This document shows, piece after piece, positions 1-11,809 of a DNA stretch of 64,000 nt. The position numbers were made by a program, and so were the translations under genes. The notes under the pieces are model-generated. The model did no database searches, had not been told where the DNA came from, and saw nothing but the letters and a program-made list of their open reading frames with translations. The stretch is taken from positions 103,987,087 to 104,051,086 of the forward strand of contig CM043966.1 in assembly GCA_014529385.2 (NCBI GenBank), read 5' to 3'. Origin of the DNA: Adiantum capillus-veneris (Eukaryota > Streptophyta > Polypodiopsida > Polypodiales > Pteridaceae). Position 1 is the stretch's first letter. Every line of letters begins with the position of its first letter.

Positions 1-2
1 CC

Positions 3-485
3 ACTTGTGGTGGTACAAAGATAGGGCTGGGAAATGTCTCCATACTAGTGGAGGAATGCTTGAAGGATGTGGTCCTACCTTTTCCTACAATGGATACTTC
101 ATCTCTCCAAGGCTCATTATGGAGTGCTATTCGATGGTCAAATCTTCTTTTGCAATCTTTTGTATTAAATGGGAACTTAATTGATCCACACGAAAGCTAC
201 AATGGTGATGAAGAACATGATCATTCTGATCCTCTAGTTACAGATGCAATACCTATGACAAGCCCAGAATTTGAAGCAATGATTCGAGAGTCTTGGAGAA
301 ATCAGAGGGTCCTTTTAAAAGATGACACAATGATGCAAACCATGAATGAAGGACCATCTTATATGTATTTCCACATGATTATGTCAACTTTCAGGAACTT
401 GGTCCTGATTGTGTGGGTGTGGGTATTGAAAGAGAAAATGCAAGCATTGATGATGTGGTTGAAGTGGGTAGCATCACTATGCTAA
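3..485 (+). pseudogene. 5' portion of the DUF7869-type gene, in a different frame from the main ORF
   Basis: The frame is open from the window edge (no stop from base 3), so the gene begins upstream of this window. The encoded stretch contains LKDVVLP, a DEEHDHSD acidic patch and an FEAMIRESWRNQ segment before ending at 485. The main ORF on the same strand opens at 350 in the next frame. After about position 400 this frame becomes a low-quality string rich in W, V and M, while the other frame reads sensibly (GVGIERENASIDDVVEVG). I infer a one-base indel around 385-412, or less likely a small intron. The function is that of the downstream ORF. I am confident that it is coding, less so about the nature of the break. 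Confidence 0.55.
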
Positions 486-3139
486 AGTGGCCCATCAAGC
501 AGACAACAATGTTGAATGGGAGCCCATTACAACGCTTTGTTCCTGTTGATGGCATGCATGCTACATATGAGGATGTATCCAACGATGGCAATGTTGGAAA
601 AAAACTTGATGGGAGTAATGTTGTCCATTTGTCAAGGAAGAGACGATACACTTTCATGAACAAGACTCAAAAATCAAAAGCAGCACCAGCTTCGACTTTT
701 TACCTTTCAAACAAATCAATTCAAAGGGTATCATGCATTGATTGTTGTGCACAAAAATGCTGCCAATTTGCAGATCGTGATATGGTGACAAGGTTACGAC
801 AACAATTTTGGGGAGAGTCTCAAAAATCACGCACTAATTATGTTTATGATGTTCTTTCTATATGTTATCAGAAAGATGAGAAGTCACGATACCAATTCAG
901 GCTAAATGGCTCTATTGTTTGTTGTAGAGCATGGTATGAGCTACATGGAATACCAAAGACATCATTTTATCGATACAAGGAGAACTTTGAAAATGGTGTG
1001 CGCCAATATGTACATGGGAACACATGTACATTGAGAAGGGGACTTCAACATACTAGTTTAGCAAGAGCACTACTAAATGAGTTTGTGGAAAACAACTCTG
1101 AGAAGATGCCACATAGAAGTAGAACACTACTAGATGGCTCAAGAGAGACTCAATTGGTGATTCCATCAACATACAAACAAGTGGATATTTTATGTGAAAT
1201 CAACACGACACTTGACCAAATGGGCTATGAGAAGAAGCTATCCCAATCTTCTTTTGGTAGAATTTGGAACAAAGAGTACCCACATGTCACTTTAACAAAG
1301 ACGAGTGAGTTCTCTAAGTGCAATATTTGTAGCTCAATCAAGGCAAGGTTAGAAGCTAAACCTTCTCTTGAAGAGAGAGCTCTTCTCTTGAGGGAGAGAG
1401 AAGTTCACATGGCACAACAAAAGAGTTGCAGAAGCCTATATTATGCATGGCGCACGTATTCAGAAACTCAACCACAAAAATATGTATGCATAATCCATGA
1501 TAAGATGGATCAAAAGAAGACTGCCATTCCTAGATTACGCATTGTTCCCAAGGGTGTGGATTCAGGATATAATCTGCAGGTGGCATTGATTGGCATGATC
1601 ACTCATGGACATGGAGAAGGTCATTACGGACACTTTGTCTTGAATGGTTTGTGGCCAGCTGATCCAAATCTTACAATTGGCTCAATTGCTAATTGTTTAC
1701 ATAACCTCGAGAGGATAGATAAGCATCCTCTTGGTGATCTAGTAACAAATGGACTTCCAAGGAGCAATATTTCACTACTACATGCTTTGAACTCAAGGGA
1801 TGCTTTGGACTACCATAACTTGAGTGATGGAAAAGAGCCCATTGTGCAGTCGTCAGAAATTGCAGAAGAGGAATTGGGGTCAACATTTCGCAGATTGCCA
1901 GAGAACTTGTTGCTACAATTGGATAATTGTGCAGGGGAAAACAAAAATCGATACTTATTTGCCTATTTGTCAATGCTTGTTGCAAGGGGTGTTTTCAAAA
2001 CCATCCAGCTGGGATTTTTAATGGTTGGGCATACACATGAGGACATAGACGCCATGTTTAGTAGGTTTTCAGAGAAGTTGAGAGTTACACAAACCTATAC
2101 TTTGCCACATTTGATGGATACATTACGAAACAGCTCATCTTCATCTCCAGCTCCATTTTTTCTCACAAAGATCCCCGATTTCAAGCAATATTGTGATGGC
2201 TATCTTTGTGATGGACAAGACATACTTGTTGGACATTCCAAACCGCTTCAGTTCAGGTTCTTTATGCAGGATGAGACACCAATGATGCAATATAAGGCAC
2301 ATGTAGGTGTATCAAGTTGGAGTGGAAGTATTCGCCTTTGGAAAACAGACACAGAAGGCAAGCCAATGTTACCACATGGAGATCCACCTCTAGTACAAAT
2401 GGCGGAGTATGTCAAGGCCCACGAAGAAGTCATTTTGGGGCTAAAGAACTATATAAAATTTTGGAAAAATTTAGGGAATGGTTCAAGTATTCCGCGATAT
2501 TATAGACCCGTGATAGATTATTGGAGTAAGGTAATTGAAGAGATTGGAAAAGCAATCATATCAGAGGGAGTCTTGTATGAAATGTTTTGGCCAAAAACTC
2601 AAGAATATTCTCACCTACAAAGCACTACACTGAATTTGCAACAAGGAGCAGAAAGATTCCTAGGCCTTGAAGAGTTGAACGATCATTTTTGTGGGCCTCA
2701 ACGAGATAGGCCAAGGGAAGAGTTTGACCCTATGTCTGATGTGCACCAAGGTGACTTTCTTATGCTTGTTCCGAGTGACACAGAAATCTATCCAGTGTGG
2801 CTTGCAATGGCTTTATCTGACATTGATAATGAGCCTACATCACCAAACTACAGAAAACTCTTGATTCAATATTGGGCACCTTGCGGGAGAAAAAGTGGGA
2901 TGACAGATACTCAAGCTTACAGTAATTGTTGGAAGGGTTATTGGGCTGTCAACTATAAGGACCCACAAGTGTGGGAAACTATAGATGCAATTGTTTGGTC
3001 CTGGAGACCCAACAAAGAAGGACCATTTTCTAGAATAAAGATTCCAGAAAGACATGCTCTAAAAGCCAAAGAAGGCCTCACTCGTGCACATCAGCCACAC
3101 TTGGATCAAAGTTCAGATATGGTATCAAATGTGGAGTAG
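413..3139 (+). CDS. DUF7869-type transposase-like protein (C-terminal 900 residues)
   Basis: This is one long uninterrupted frame of about 908 residues. The listed start is a GTG and the frame is open back to 350, so the true N-terminus lies upstream in the preceding ORF. An N-terminal Cys-rich segment (CIDCCAQKCC) is followed by a helix-rich region, a CNICSSIK Cys pair near residue 300, and then three spaced acidic motifs: IHDKMD near residue 360, LQLDNCAGENKN near 503 and VGHTHEDID near 540. The last two are the hallmark of the DUF7869 family, which is widespread in plants, algae and invertebrates and has no proven function. The D..D..D pattern suggests an RNase H-like, transposase-derived fold; that is inference. 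No TIRs were found around it, and a copia LTR lies about 300 bp downstream. The frame is intact apart from the 5' break. Confidence 0.75.
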   Translation: MGVGIERENASIDDVVEVGSITMLKWPIKQTTMLNGSPLQRFVPVDGMHATYEDVSNDGNVGKKLDGSNVVHLSRKRRYTFMNKTQKSKAAPASTFYLSNKSIQRVSCIDCCAQKCCQFADRDMVTRLRQQFWGESQKSRTNYVYDVLSICYQKDEKSRYQFRLNGSIVCCRAWYELHGIPKTSFYRYKENFENGVRQYVHGNTCTLRRGLQHTSLARALLNEFVENNSEKMPHRSRTLLDGSRETQLVIPSTYKQVDILCEINTTLDQMGYEKKLSQSSFGRIWNKEYPHVTLTKTSEFSKCNICSSIKARLEAKPSLEERALLLREREVHMAQQKSCRSLYYAWRTYSETQPQKYVCIIHDKMDQKKTAIPRLRIVPKGVDSGYNLQVALIGMITHGHGEGHYGHFVLNGLWPADPNLTIGSIANCLHNLERIDKHPLGDLVTNGLPRSNISLLHALNSRDALDYHNLSDGKEPIVQSSEIAEEELGSTFRRLPENLLLQLDNCAGENKNRYLFAYLSMLVARGVFKTIQLGFLMVGHTHEDIDAMFSRFSEKLRVTQTYTLPHLMDTLRNSSSSSPAPFFLTKIPDFKQYCDGYLCDGQDILVGHSKPLQFRFFMQDETPMMQYKAHVGVSSWSGSIRLWKTDTEGKPMLPHGDPPLVQMAEYVKAHEEVILGLKNYIKFWKNLGNGSSIPRYYRPVIDYWSKVIEEIGKAIISEGVLYEMFWPKTQEYSHLQSTTLNLQQGAERFLGLEELNDHFCGPQRDRPREEFDPMSDVHQGDFLMLVPSDTEIYPVWLAMALSDIDNEPTSPNYRKLLIQYWAPCGRKSGMTDTQAYSNCWKGYWAVNYKDPQVWETIDAIVWSWRPNKEGPFSRIKIPERHALKAKEGLTRAHQPHLDQSSDMVSNVE

Positions 3140-3434
3140 AATTATGTGGAGCTTCTATTGTGACTATACTAGTCAATTTGTAAACAAAATCTTTTTTGTA
3201 TCTTCCTTTGTTTTATGTAATTTATAGTTATTATTCAAATCCATGTGTTGTACATCCTCTTGACTTTTGGTGTTTATCAACACCACAATCCTATGAGATT
3301 TTCACTTTATTTACTAGCCACACACCTCAATTTTTCCCACTTTAAGTGGAAAATTCCCAAATTACATGAATTCGGTCGATTTGGAGATTCCCATAATGTG
3401 AGATTTTTACCAAAATACCTAATATGGTCTTATT
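3140..3434. other. AT-rich 3' flank of the DUF7869 gene, no gene seen
   Basis: The stretch follows the stop codon at 3137-3139 and is AT-rich, with several poly-T runs suitable for a 3' UTR. I see no ORF or repeat in it that I can support. It ends near the probable edge of the copia LTR. Confidence 0.5.
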
Positions 3435-4183
3435 GAAGCATAGCTCTTTTAGGAAATAGGACGTAGCTAAATAGATAATTGAGTAGATTACTTAATGGAG
3501 AGAGACAGATTTATATACACGAGATTATAGAGTAGAGAGAGAGAGAGAGAGAGTACACATGATATACGTGGTTCACCCAATGTGGGCTACGTCCACGGGA
3601 AAGCAGCCACTCAATGGCTTTAGTACTTCAAAACAAGAAGTAGTTTACAAAGGGATTATACCCTTAATGGAGCTCCCGCCTTGATTCACTGTCACCACCT
3701 CACACTCACCTTGTTGCATCAACTTCACACTATGAAATGTGTGTAGAAATGGCCTCCTTTTATAGGCCAAAAGGGTTGCCCTCTCTTATGAGAGACAGCC
3801 ATGTGTAGCCGCCCTTGCGCGAATAAGTCCAAATCGGACCCTCCAATCCGCCCATGTGTGGCCGCCCTTGAGAAGACAAGTCCGCTTTTGAATTCGGCCA
3901 CCGGCCACCGGCCATTGACTTCCGACCACCGGCCAACCGACCGGTTGTTTTCCGACCACTTTCCGGGCGCCGTCCGGCCATAATATTCCAGCGGAAAAAA
4001 AATATCGGGGGCCTTCTCCCCCGAGGCCTTTAAAGTTGCCCCTGATTCTTGTCCGTGAAAATTTTGGTTTCCGGTGAGTGATTTTCCTTCACGCACGATG
4101 GCTTCTCCTCATAATGGGGGCCTTATAAATGTGCGCTTTTACCACAGAAAATTACAAGGGTAAATCAAGCTCCATACTTAACA
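3435..4183 (-). repeat. 3' LTR of the copia element
   Basis: Read on the minus strand, the LTR starts at 4183 with TGTTAAGTATGG, directly after the polypurine stretch that follows the RNase H end. Further in, around 3560-3605, lies the conserved copia U5-like block (CCACGTATATC preceded by GGACGTAGCCCAC), next to a short GA tract. The left edge is only estimated: I could not find a matching TG..CA terminus, and no second LTR exists in the window for comparison. Confidence 0.5.
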
Positions 4184-4197
4184 ATCTCCCACTTGGA
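4184..4197 (-). other. Copia polypurine tract
   Basis: The minus strand reads CAAGTGGGAGAT immediately before the LTR start TGTTAAG. The CCAAGTGGGAGATTGTT arrangement is typical of plant copia elements, where it primes plus-strand synthesis. Confidence 0.65.
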
Positions 4198-4243
4198 GAC
4201 TGATCTCCAAACCAAACCTGTGATTGCTTTCCATTCTGGCTTC

Positions 4244-7200
4244 TTATCCTTGAATGCCGATTGAAGATGAGCAAAAGCTCAACTTCTCCTTGTTGACCAC
4301 CTTTGTAAACATGTCTGCAGGATTTTCACTTGTATGCACCTTTCCTAGATTTAGTTGTCCCTCTTCCAAAAGAGTACGTATGAAGTGATATCTCACCTCA
4401 ATGTGCTTTGTCCTTGAATGAAAGGCTGAGTTCTTTGCAAGATGGATAGCGCTTTGGCTATCAGTGTACAAGACACAATTGTCTTGTTTGAATCCAAGCT
4501 CTTCTAAGAATCTGTGAAGCCACAGAATTTCTTTGCTTGCCTCCGTCATTGCTACATACTCTGCTTCCATGGTAGAAAGTGAAACCACTTTCTACAGCTT
4601 TGAAGCCCAGCTTACTTCTGTGCCTCCAACCGTGAACACATAGCCAATAGTGCTCCTTTGAGTATCTTTGTCACCTGCCATATCTACATCAGCATACCCT
4701 TCTAGAAAAATATCAGTTCCTCCAAAATACAAAGCATTTGTTGTTGTCCCTTTTAGATACCTAAGTATCCACTTCATAGCTTGCCAATGCTCTTTACCTG
4801 GGTTGTCCATGAACCTACTCACAACTCCCACTGCATGTGCAATGTCTAGCCTTGTCTAGACCATAGCATACACTAGAGAACCTACCGCTGCAGCATATGG
4901 AACTTTAGACATATAGGCTATCTCCTCTTGTGTCTTTGGACACATATCCTTCGTTAGTTTAAAATGAACAGCCAAAGGTGTAGAAACTGGTTTTGCATTT
5001 TGCATTGCAAACCTTTCTAGTACCTTCTTGATGTAATCTTCTTGAGATAGCTTTATTGTCTTCTTCGTCCTGTCCCTTGATATTTTCATACCGAGTTTCC
5101 TCTTTGTAGCACCTAAATCTTTCATTGAAAAAGATTTGGACAGCTCCTCTTTTAGGTCTTTGATGTCCTGCATGTTAGCACTTGCAATCAACATGTCATC
5201 AACATACAACATTAGGATGATGAATTTCCCATCTCCCAAATTCTCCGTGTAGACGCAGTGATCCGAGTTGCATCTTGTGAATCCATGATCCAACATCCAT
5301 CGATCAAACTTCAAGTAACATTGTCTTGATGCTTGCTTTAAACCATACAAGCTCTTCTTTAATCTGCAAACCATTTTCTCCTTACCTTTTACTTCATACC
5401 CCTTTGGTTGAAGCATGTAGATTTCCTCCTCTAAGTCACCGTGAGGGAATGTCGTATTTACATCCATTTGCTCGAGATTTAGATCATGAGCAGCCACAAG
5501 GCTTAAGACAAGCCTAATTGAGCTCATTTTTACAATAGGAGAAAATATTTCATTGAAGTCAATACCTTTCTTTTGAGAAAAACCTTTTACCACAAGCCTA
5601 GACTTGTACCTTTTCTTCCCACCTTCTTCTTCCTTTAGCTTGTACACCCATTTGTTTTGAAGTGCCCGCTTACCTTTAGGTAACTCAACCAACTCCCATG
5701 TTTGGTTACGATGTAGTGAGTCCATCTCCACTTGCATGCTCTTCGTCCATTCTTCTTTGGATTCATGTTGCATAGCTTCTTCATATGATCCCGGCTCTCC
5801 AGAATCTGAGATCAAGAGATGGTTGAAGGAAGGAACAAACCTTTCTGGAGGTCTACTTGCTATTGTAGATCTTCAGGGAATAGGTTGAGGCTCCTCATTT
5901 GGTTGACGTTGTTGCACATTGTCACCATTTGCAGTCCTTGAGTCTTCACCGTCCTCAAGCTCTATGTACTCATCACCTGTTTGTTTTGTTTGTTTTCTTC
6001 CAAGTAATCTTTGTACATATTTTGTTCGTTAAAAATTACATCCCTACTCCTTAAGATTTTACCATCTTCAGGATTCCATAGGCGATACCCAAAGTCTCCT
6101 TCTCCATAGACAATGAAGAAACACTTTTTGGACTTTGCATCTAGCTTTGATCTTAGGCTTCTATCTATGTGCATGAAAGCCTCACACCCAAACACTTTGA
6201 GAAATGCATAATTCACCGGTTTACCTGTCCATGCCTCTTCTAGAACTCCCCCGTCCAATGCCGTTGAGGGTGACCGATTGATTAAGTACACAGACGTACT
6301 TACAGCTTCCGCCCAAAGCTCAAGCGGTAGGCCTGCATGTAGCCGCATGCTTCGTGATCGTTCCATGATTGTCCTGTTCATCCTTTCCGAAATCCCATTT
6401 TGTTGAGGTGTACTTGGGGTTGTTGTTTGCCTCCGAATGCCATTGCTGGCACAAAAGCTTTCAAAAGCTTGGCTGCAATATTCGCCTCCATTGTCGGATC
6501 TGAGGCATTTAACCTTGGTACCTGTTTCATTCTCCACAAAGGCTTTCCACCTTTGAAATATGGAAAATACATCGGATTTATTCTTCATGACATAAACCCA
6601 TGTTTTTCTAGTCGCATCGTCTATGAATGTTACATAGTACAATGAGCCACCAAGTGATGGTGTACTTGCAGGACCCCAAACATCAGAATGAACCAACTCA
6701 AGATTTTTATTTTTCCTTTCATTTCCTGATTTTTGAAATTTTACCCTCTTTTGTTTACCATAAATACAATCTTCACAGAACTCTAAGTCCACTTCTTTCA
6801 AACCTGGTAGAAGCTTCTTTGTTTGAAGGATTTGCATTCCTTTGGCACTCATATGCCCAAGTCGGTAGTGCCACACCGCACTGTCAACTTTTGTAGTTGC
6901 TGCACAAGCTGAAGGTTGCGTGCTAACAGTACACAAGTAAAGTGTACCGACTTTTTCACCCTTGGCAACCACCAAAGATCCCTTTGAGATCTTCCACCGT
7001 TTGTTTCCTAATGCAATGTTGTGACCTTCATTGTCCAATTGTCCTGTAGAGATCAAATTTTTACGAAGAGAAGTAACATGCCTAACATCTTTAAGCTTCC
7101 ATTCATTTTCGTTAGCAGTTTTGACAGAAACTGTACCTTTGCCGACAATCTCACAAGCTTCATCATCTCCCAAGTATACATACCCAAAATTACCTTTGGT

Positions 7201-7954
7201 GTAGTCTTGGAAATGTTGCTTGTGTGGTGTCGCATGGAATGAAGCCCCGGAATCTACTATCCAGGAATTAGACACATTGTCTAATGAGAGAATTAGAGCA
7301 TCTTGCTCTACTTTACCTGCCACATTGGCCTCCGATGTTGGCTTGTTGTCTTGAGACTCTGTCTCCTTCTTCTTCTTGGACCAGAAATCCTTCTTGACAT
7401 GGCCCTTCTTGCCGCAGTTCCAACATTCAAGAACTGACTTTGTGCGTGACTTGCTCCGCCTTGAGCAATCACGACCCTTTTGGTTTTTGAACCTCTCCTT
7501 AAGCCTTCCTCTTGTTTCCACTGATAGTGCAGCACTTGATGATTCTCCCGTGCTTCTCCTTCGCATTTCCTCGCTTAGGAGAACACCCACAACATCATCA
7601 AACTTAAGAGTATTTGTGCCAGAGATAGAATTATTGACAGCCATCACAAGGCTGTCCCAACTATCCGCTAGAGATGATAGTATAAGGAGAGCTCGCACTT
7701 CGTCATCGAAATTGATTTTCACTTATTGGATGCCGATGGTTTCTCGTAGAAGTCGTCAAGTGACTTCATCAAGTCCTCCGTGGTCTTCATCTCCGAAACA
7801 TTGAAGGCCACCGTTGACGCCAAGCTTAACCGGATTGTTCCTAGTGCCGTTCGATCAAGGACAATCCATGCTTCATCTGCCATTGTTGCAGGCTTCTTTG
7901 CAAGACTGGCTAGTGGAAAATAGAGGTCCTTCTGGTAGAGATAGTCTTCATACT
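4244..7954 (-). pseudogene. Ty1/copia gag-pol polyprotein, broken
   Basis: Domains in order, from 7954 downward: gag C-half (YEDYLYQKDLY, SLAKKPATMADEAW), a zinc knuckle CWNCGKKGHVKKDF whose last Cys is Phe, aspartic protease (SWIVDSGASFHATP), GAG-pre-integrase (WHYRLGHMS.. with C-x2-C), integrase core (VHSDVWGP, RSDNGGEY, PQQNGISERMNR), reverse transcriptase (QMDVNTTFPHGDLEEEIYM, LYVDDMLIA) and RNase H (STMEAEYVA, YTDSQSAIHLA). The copia order, integrase before RT, is clear. Breaks include a frameshift near 5970-5960, a stop in the IN-RT linker near 5875, a TAG after YAMV at 4856-4858 and a TAG at 4592-4594 between two RNase H pieces. The gag start and 5' LTR are missing; at 7955 the sequence switches to a gypsy fragment. 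It is inactive. Confidence 0.9.
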
Positions 7955-9418
7955 TCATCTTTTGGTATACCATACATTTCTGAAACATACTCTTGTATGT
8001 TCTCGTTTCTTGGTAAGCCAATACAAGCAGAGTAAATTTGAATTCCTCTTTGCCCCGCATGTGGGAGGAGCATGGGAAGTGAGGAAGATATAGCCTATTG
8101 AGGTATGGAAGATAACCATCCTCTAACGTGAGTGGTTCTTTTTTTTCCATTTGTAAAGGCTATTATCATATCCCTAAAGCCTAGGTTAGAAGCATTTTTA
8201 ACTATCATAAAACATAGCTCATTGTAAGTTGCTATTGATACCCTATCTACCCTTGGCCATCGGGAAAGTGCATCGGCTACATGTTGTGCTTGCCAGCAAT
8301 GTGAGCAATGTAAAATTTAAATTGCAAAAATAAATTTTCCCACCTCATTTGATTGTCGAAGATCTTGGTTCGTATCATGGATGGAGTTCGCAAGAAGTAC
8401 TTCCATGTGTCAACGGCATGTAAAACAACTCGTAGTTTCTTTTGTATATGTCCAACATTCGATCATTGGATTTGAGTCTTTGAATCTTGTATTCTATGGT
8501 ATTCCCTTCTTAAAGCAAATTTTTGTTTGAAGACATGCATCTAGGCATTACATTGGACCTCAAATAGCTTTGAGAGATCCTGTAGTGTAAGCATAAGTTG
8601 AGAGATAAGTTTCTCTTTGAACTTTTCAAAAATATTTTTATCTTTGTAGTCCATGTACACTTAATGTTCTTTTTTGTTAAGTCATCTATTGGACCTGCTA
8701 TAAGCATGAATTTTTTCTATGACGCATCTCTAGTATACACTCATACCTTTAGAGTTTCACAACTCATGTAGATTGCTTGGATTATGCCATCTTTTTATTA
8801 CCTCTACCTTTTGTGGATCCATACAAATACCACCTTTAGAGATAATGTGAGCTAATTATTGAATCTCTTTATATAAAAAAAAAATTCCACTTTTCTTTTG
8901 GTTAGAGGAAAGCCTAACCTCTCTCAAAACTTACCAGTTCATGCTATTGCCTTTTGAACTCCTCTTGCGGAGCTTATAAAGCTCAATAAGGAGGCTTATT
9001 AGGCAGTGAGCTTCGTGGTAAAAGCTCCATTGCATGGTCATTGTGCCCTCATTCTGGAGATAGCTCACGAGGGTATCATCAATAAAAACATTTTGGAATC
9101 CATTTAGGAATGTAGAAAATTCTAATTCCTATTGATTCCAGTCTTTTTTTTATTGTTATTGGTTGAAACATTGAATTCATTTACAGACTTTCTAACAAAA
9201 ATCATGTATATGAATATATAGATTTTCATTAACTTGCGAAAAGAATGCATATTTACATGGGATCGGATGCTACCCGAATCATAAACATGTACGTACATAT
9301 TTCTCCTAGCTTAGGAAAAACAAAAGCCTTTTGCTATGAGCATCCTCTTTTGGAGTTTCAAGCATAGAAACTCAAGGCGGGTTGTTGCGTGCATTTCTTT
9401 GGGGATAAGCACAATAAG
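7955..9418 (-). pseudogene. Gypsy-2 fragment: gag/pol linker, RT tail and RNase H remnants
   Basis: The minus strand here is a diverged copy of the plus-strand region 16395-17690. Matches include the zinc-knuckle tail (near 9418-9350), the block around 9060-8900 with its TTTTGAACTCCTCTT signature, the RNase H end (HIAGKHKHVADALSR type, near 8290) and the stretch running to 7955. It carries many stops. The homology with 17400-17690 ends at the bases read as AAGATGAAGTATGA, exactly where copia gag begins, so this piece and the copia element form a chimera. No function is expected. Confidence 0.65.
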
Positions 9419-10448
9419 CATTTGGGCATGCAAGAATGAAAGCCTAAGGAAAAAATTTCATGCCATACGTAGATTGTTTAATCAATTTGAAGAAGTGCAA
9501 CTATATCATATTCCTAGGAGACAAAATGAAGATGCCGATTTACTTGCACAACAAGCAGTTACATGTGTTGAGAAAGAAGTGCAGGTCATCATGGTGGCAG
9601 CAACTGTCAAGAAACCGAGATACCAGGGATTGGAGTCATTGACTCCCATTATTAGCTACATTTTGGAGGGTGAGTTTCCACAAGACTTCACGAAGGCTCA
9701 GAAGAGGAGACTCATGAAAAAGTCAAGCGCGTATCTCTTTCTAGAAGGATCCCTCTATCAAAGAGGGAAGGATCAAGTGTGCAGAAGAGTACCAACTATC
9801 AAGGAGATTCCAGCCATTCTAAAAGGTTTGCATGAAGAGGCATGTGGTGGTCATTTTGCCCAAGAGTTAACTGTGAAGAAGATTTTGCTTGCGGGGTATG
9901 TTTGGCCAAGTCTGCATGTGGATGTCCAACATTGGTGTAAAAGTTGTCACAATTGTCAGGTAAATGGGAATAGAAGATTGGTTTATGGTCCAAGGCAAAT
10001 CGTTCTTGCAAATGGACCCTTTGAAAAGTGGGGCATTGATGCTATGGGTCCTCTGCCTAGGACAAAAAATGGTAAACTCTACATTCTAGTGGCTATAGAC
10101 TATATGACTAGGTGGGTGGAAGCACAAAGTGTGGCAAAGGTAAATGAGAGGACAGTGAGCAAATTTGTCTACACTCACATTTGTTGTAGATTTGGCACAC
10201 CTTTGGAGATTGTTTCTGACAATGGTCCAGGGTTTAGAAAGGGCTTGCTCACAGAAGTCTGTGAAGAACTTCACATTCTACATCATCATAGTACACCCTA
10301 CTATCCCCAATCAAATGGTTTGGTAGAAAAAGGTAATGGTGTCATTGCAGGCATCATTAGAAAGATGGTGAAAAACAAGACAAAGTTGTGGGATGACTTC
10401 TTGGATGGTGCCTTGTGGGCGTATCGAACCACATATAGGGAAGCCACG
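9419..10448 (+). pseudogene. Gypsy-1 RNase H tail plus integrase, cut by an LTR
   Basis: The frame encodes the end of RNase H (IWACKNESLRKK, then RRQNEDADLLAQQ), an integrase zinc domain (HEEACGGHF followed by CKSCHNCQ), and most of the integrase core: WGIDAMGPLPRT with the first Asp, VSDNGPGF with the second, and YPQSNGLVEKGNG with the catalytic Glu. The reading frame continues upstream to 9336 and downstream into the LTR to 10613, which gives a 425-residue chimera. The true gene part stops at the junction with LTR A at 10449. A near-identical 1-kb copy lies at 11815-12820. Confidence 0.8.
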
Positions 10449-11809
10449 GAGGCGGTCCGGGGCGGGCAACAAGAAGAGCAACCTCTAGACACCCTTCAAG
10501 GCTCCCTTGCTGCTCAATGGGGCTGGGGCACAACACAACACAAACCAAAACAACAAACCCCCAGCCAAATCCCAACTACACAAGGGGCACCACCTAGTTT
10601 AAGAGCGAACTAGGATGCAAAAGAGGAGAATCGTTAGAGCAACCCACAAACAAGCAAGGAATTTACACTAACCCTAACACCAATGGAACACTCTCACACA
10701 CTAAAACACGAGAGAGAGGGAGAGAGAGAGAGAGAGAGATGGTGCTCGGGCTGCTTTGAAGTGTACCGTTAATGATCAAGAAAACATAAATATATATATG
10801 TAAGAAAGAGAGAGAAGGGGGAAGGGGGTGCTTGTTGCACTAATGTCTTCTTACAAATCTGTCATGACAAATCAAAGTGAGATTAGTATTTGTTCAACAT
10901 AGCCTGAGTAAATTACACCACAACACATCACAAGAAAAAAGCCACCCCAATCACTGTCTTAAGGCCAGGGGAGTCCTCTCCACCCTGTCGCCCTCTTACA
11001 GCATGTGGGATTTATGGCTAAATTGATAACAATACCCGGAGACAATCTAGCAAGAACTTAAATAAAACACCAAGACACTTACACATCATTATTTTCCATG
11101 ACTTCACGTTGGATGGGAGACAAGGTATCCATGCTTAGTCCAAATTCACCCTCCTTGATTCAGCAAATGTTGGGCTTACTCTAGTAGGAGAACTGATAGA
11201 TTTCCTACTCTCAATTTAATGATCACTCTCTCTTACAATGGCATAGAGTTTGCTTGCTAATCACCCCTAATACAACACATACATATGTCTAATGCCAATG
11301 AGATTCCACTCAAGAGCTCCTTCTCGAGAGGTTGAGCTTGGCTTCTCAAGCTATAGCATAGTGCTCTTTCTTCTCTCCCCCTTTTGTGCTAGCTACACCC
11401 TCCTTTTATAGCAATTTTGAAGGCTAGGGTTACTCCTCTAACCATGGTTGGGCTAGATTTTCAGCAATTTATCTAATTTCTTTTACTTGGAATTATCAAG
11501 AAGTTGGTGGGGAAAGAGAGAGGAGAGAAATGGAAGTGATAGGACTTTTCATAGTGGGTTAGTGTTAGTAGAGTTAGTATTAATTTACAAATGGAATTGG
11601 ATATTTACAATGGGAGTATCCATGCAGGATACAAATAAGGAAGAAAAACTCTTAAGAGGTAAGAAAAGGTGGATTTCTTACAAGGTTGATGCTCCAAGTG
11701 TCTTGAGTAGGGACAATTTTGACGTTTGTTGACGGTCCACTAGCTTTGACGGTACATTTTTTCTCCACTCTTGACCTTCCTTGAGAGACAAGGTAATTGA
11801 AGCTGAGTA
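10449..11809 (-). repeat. Gypsy-1 LTR, partial copy A
   Basis: It starts on the plus strand with GAGGCGGTCCGGGGCGGG, which is the reversed 3' end of the LTR, and follows LTR D closely until GCTGAGTA at 11809. The other half of the LTR is absent. The left junction shares GAG with the interrupted integrase codon region (intact version at 12811), a microhomology. A (GA)n tract lies at about 10709-10739. Such a truncated LTR between two halves of integrase cannot work as a normal LTR. Confidence 0.8.

Noticed and set aside
9336-10613. A single 425-residue gene
   Set aside because: The frame crosses three different sequences (Gypsy-2 remnant, Gypsy-1 RNase H/integrase, reversed LTR); its ends are accidental.
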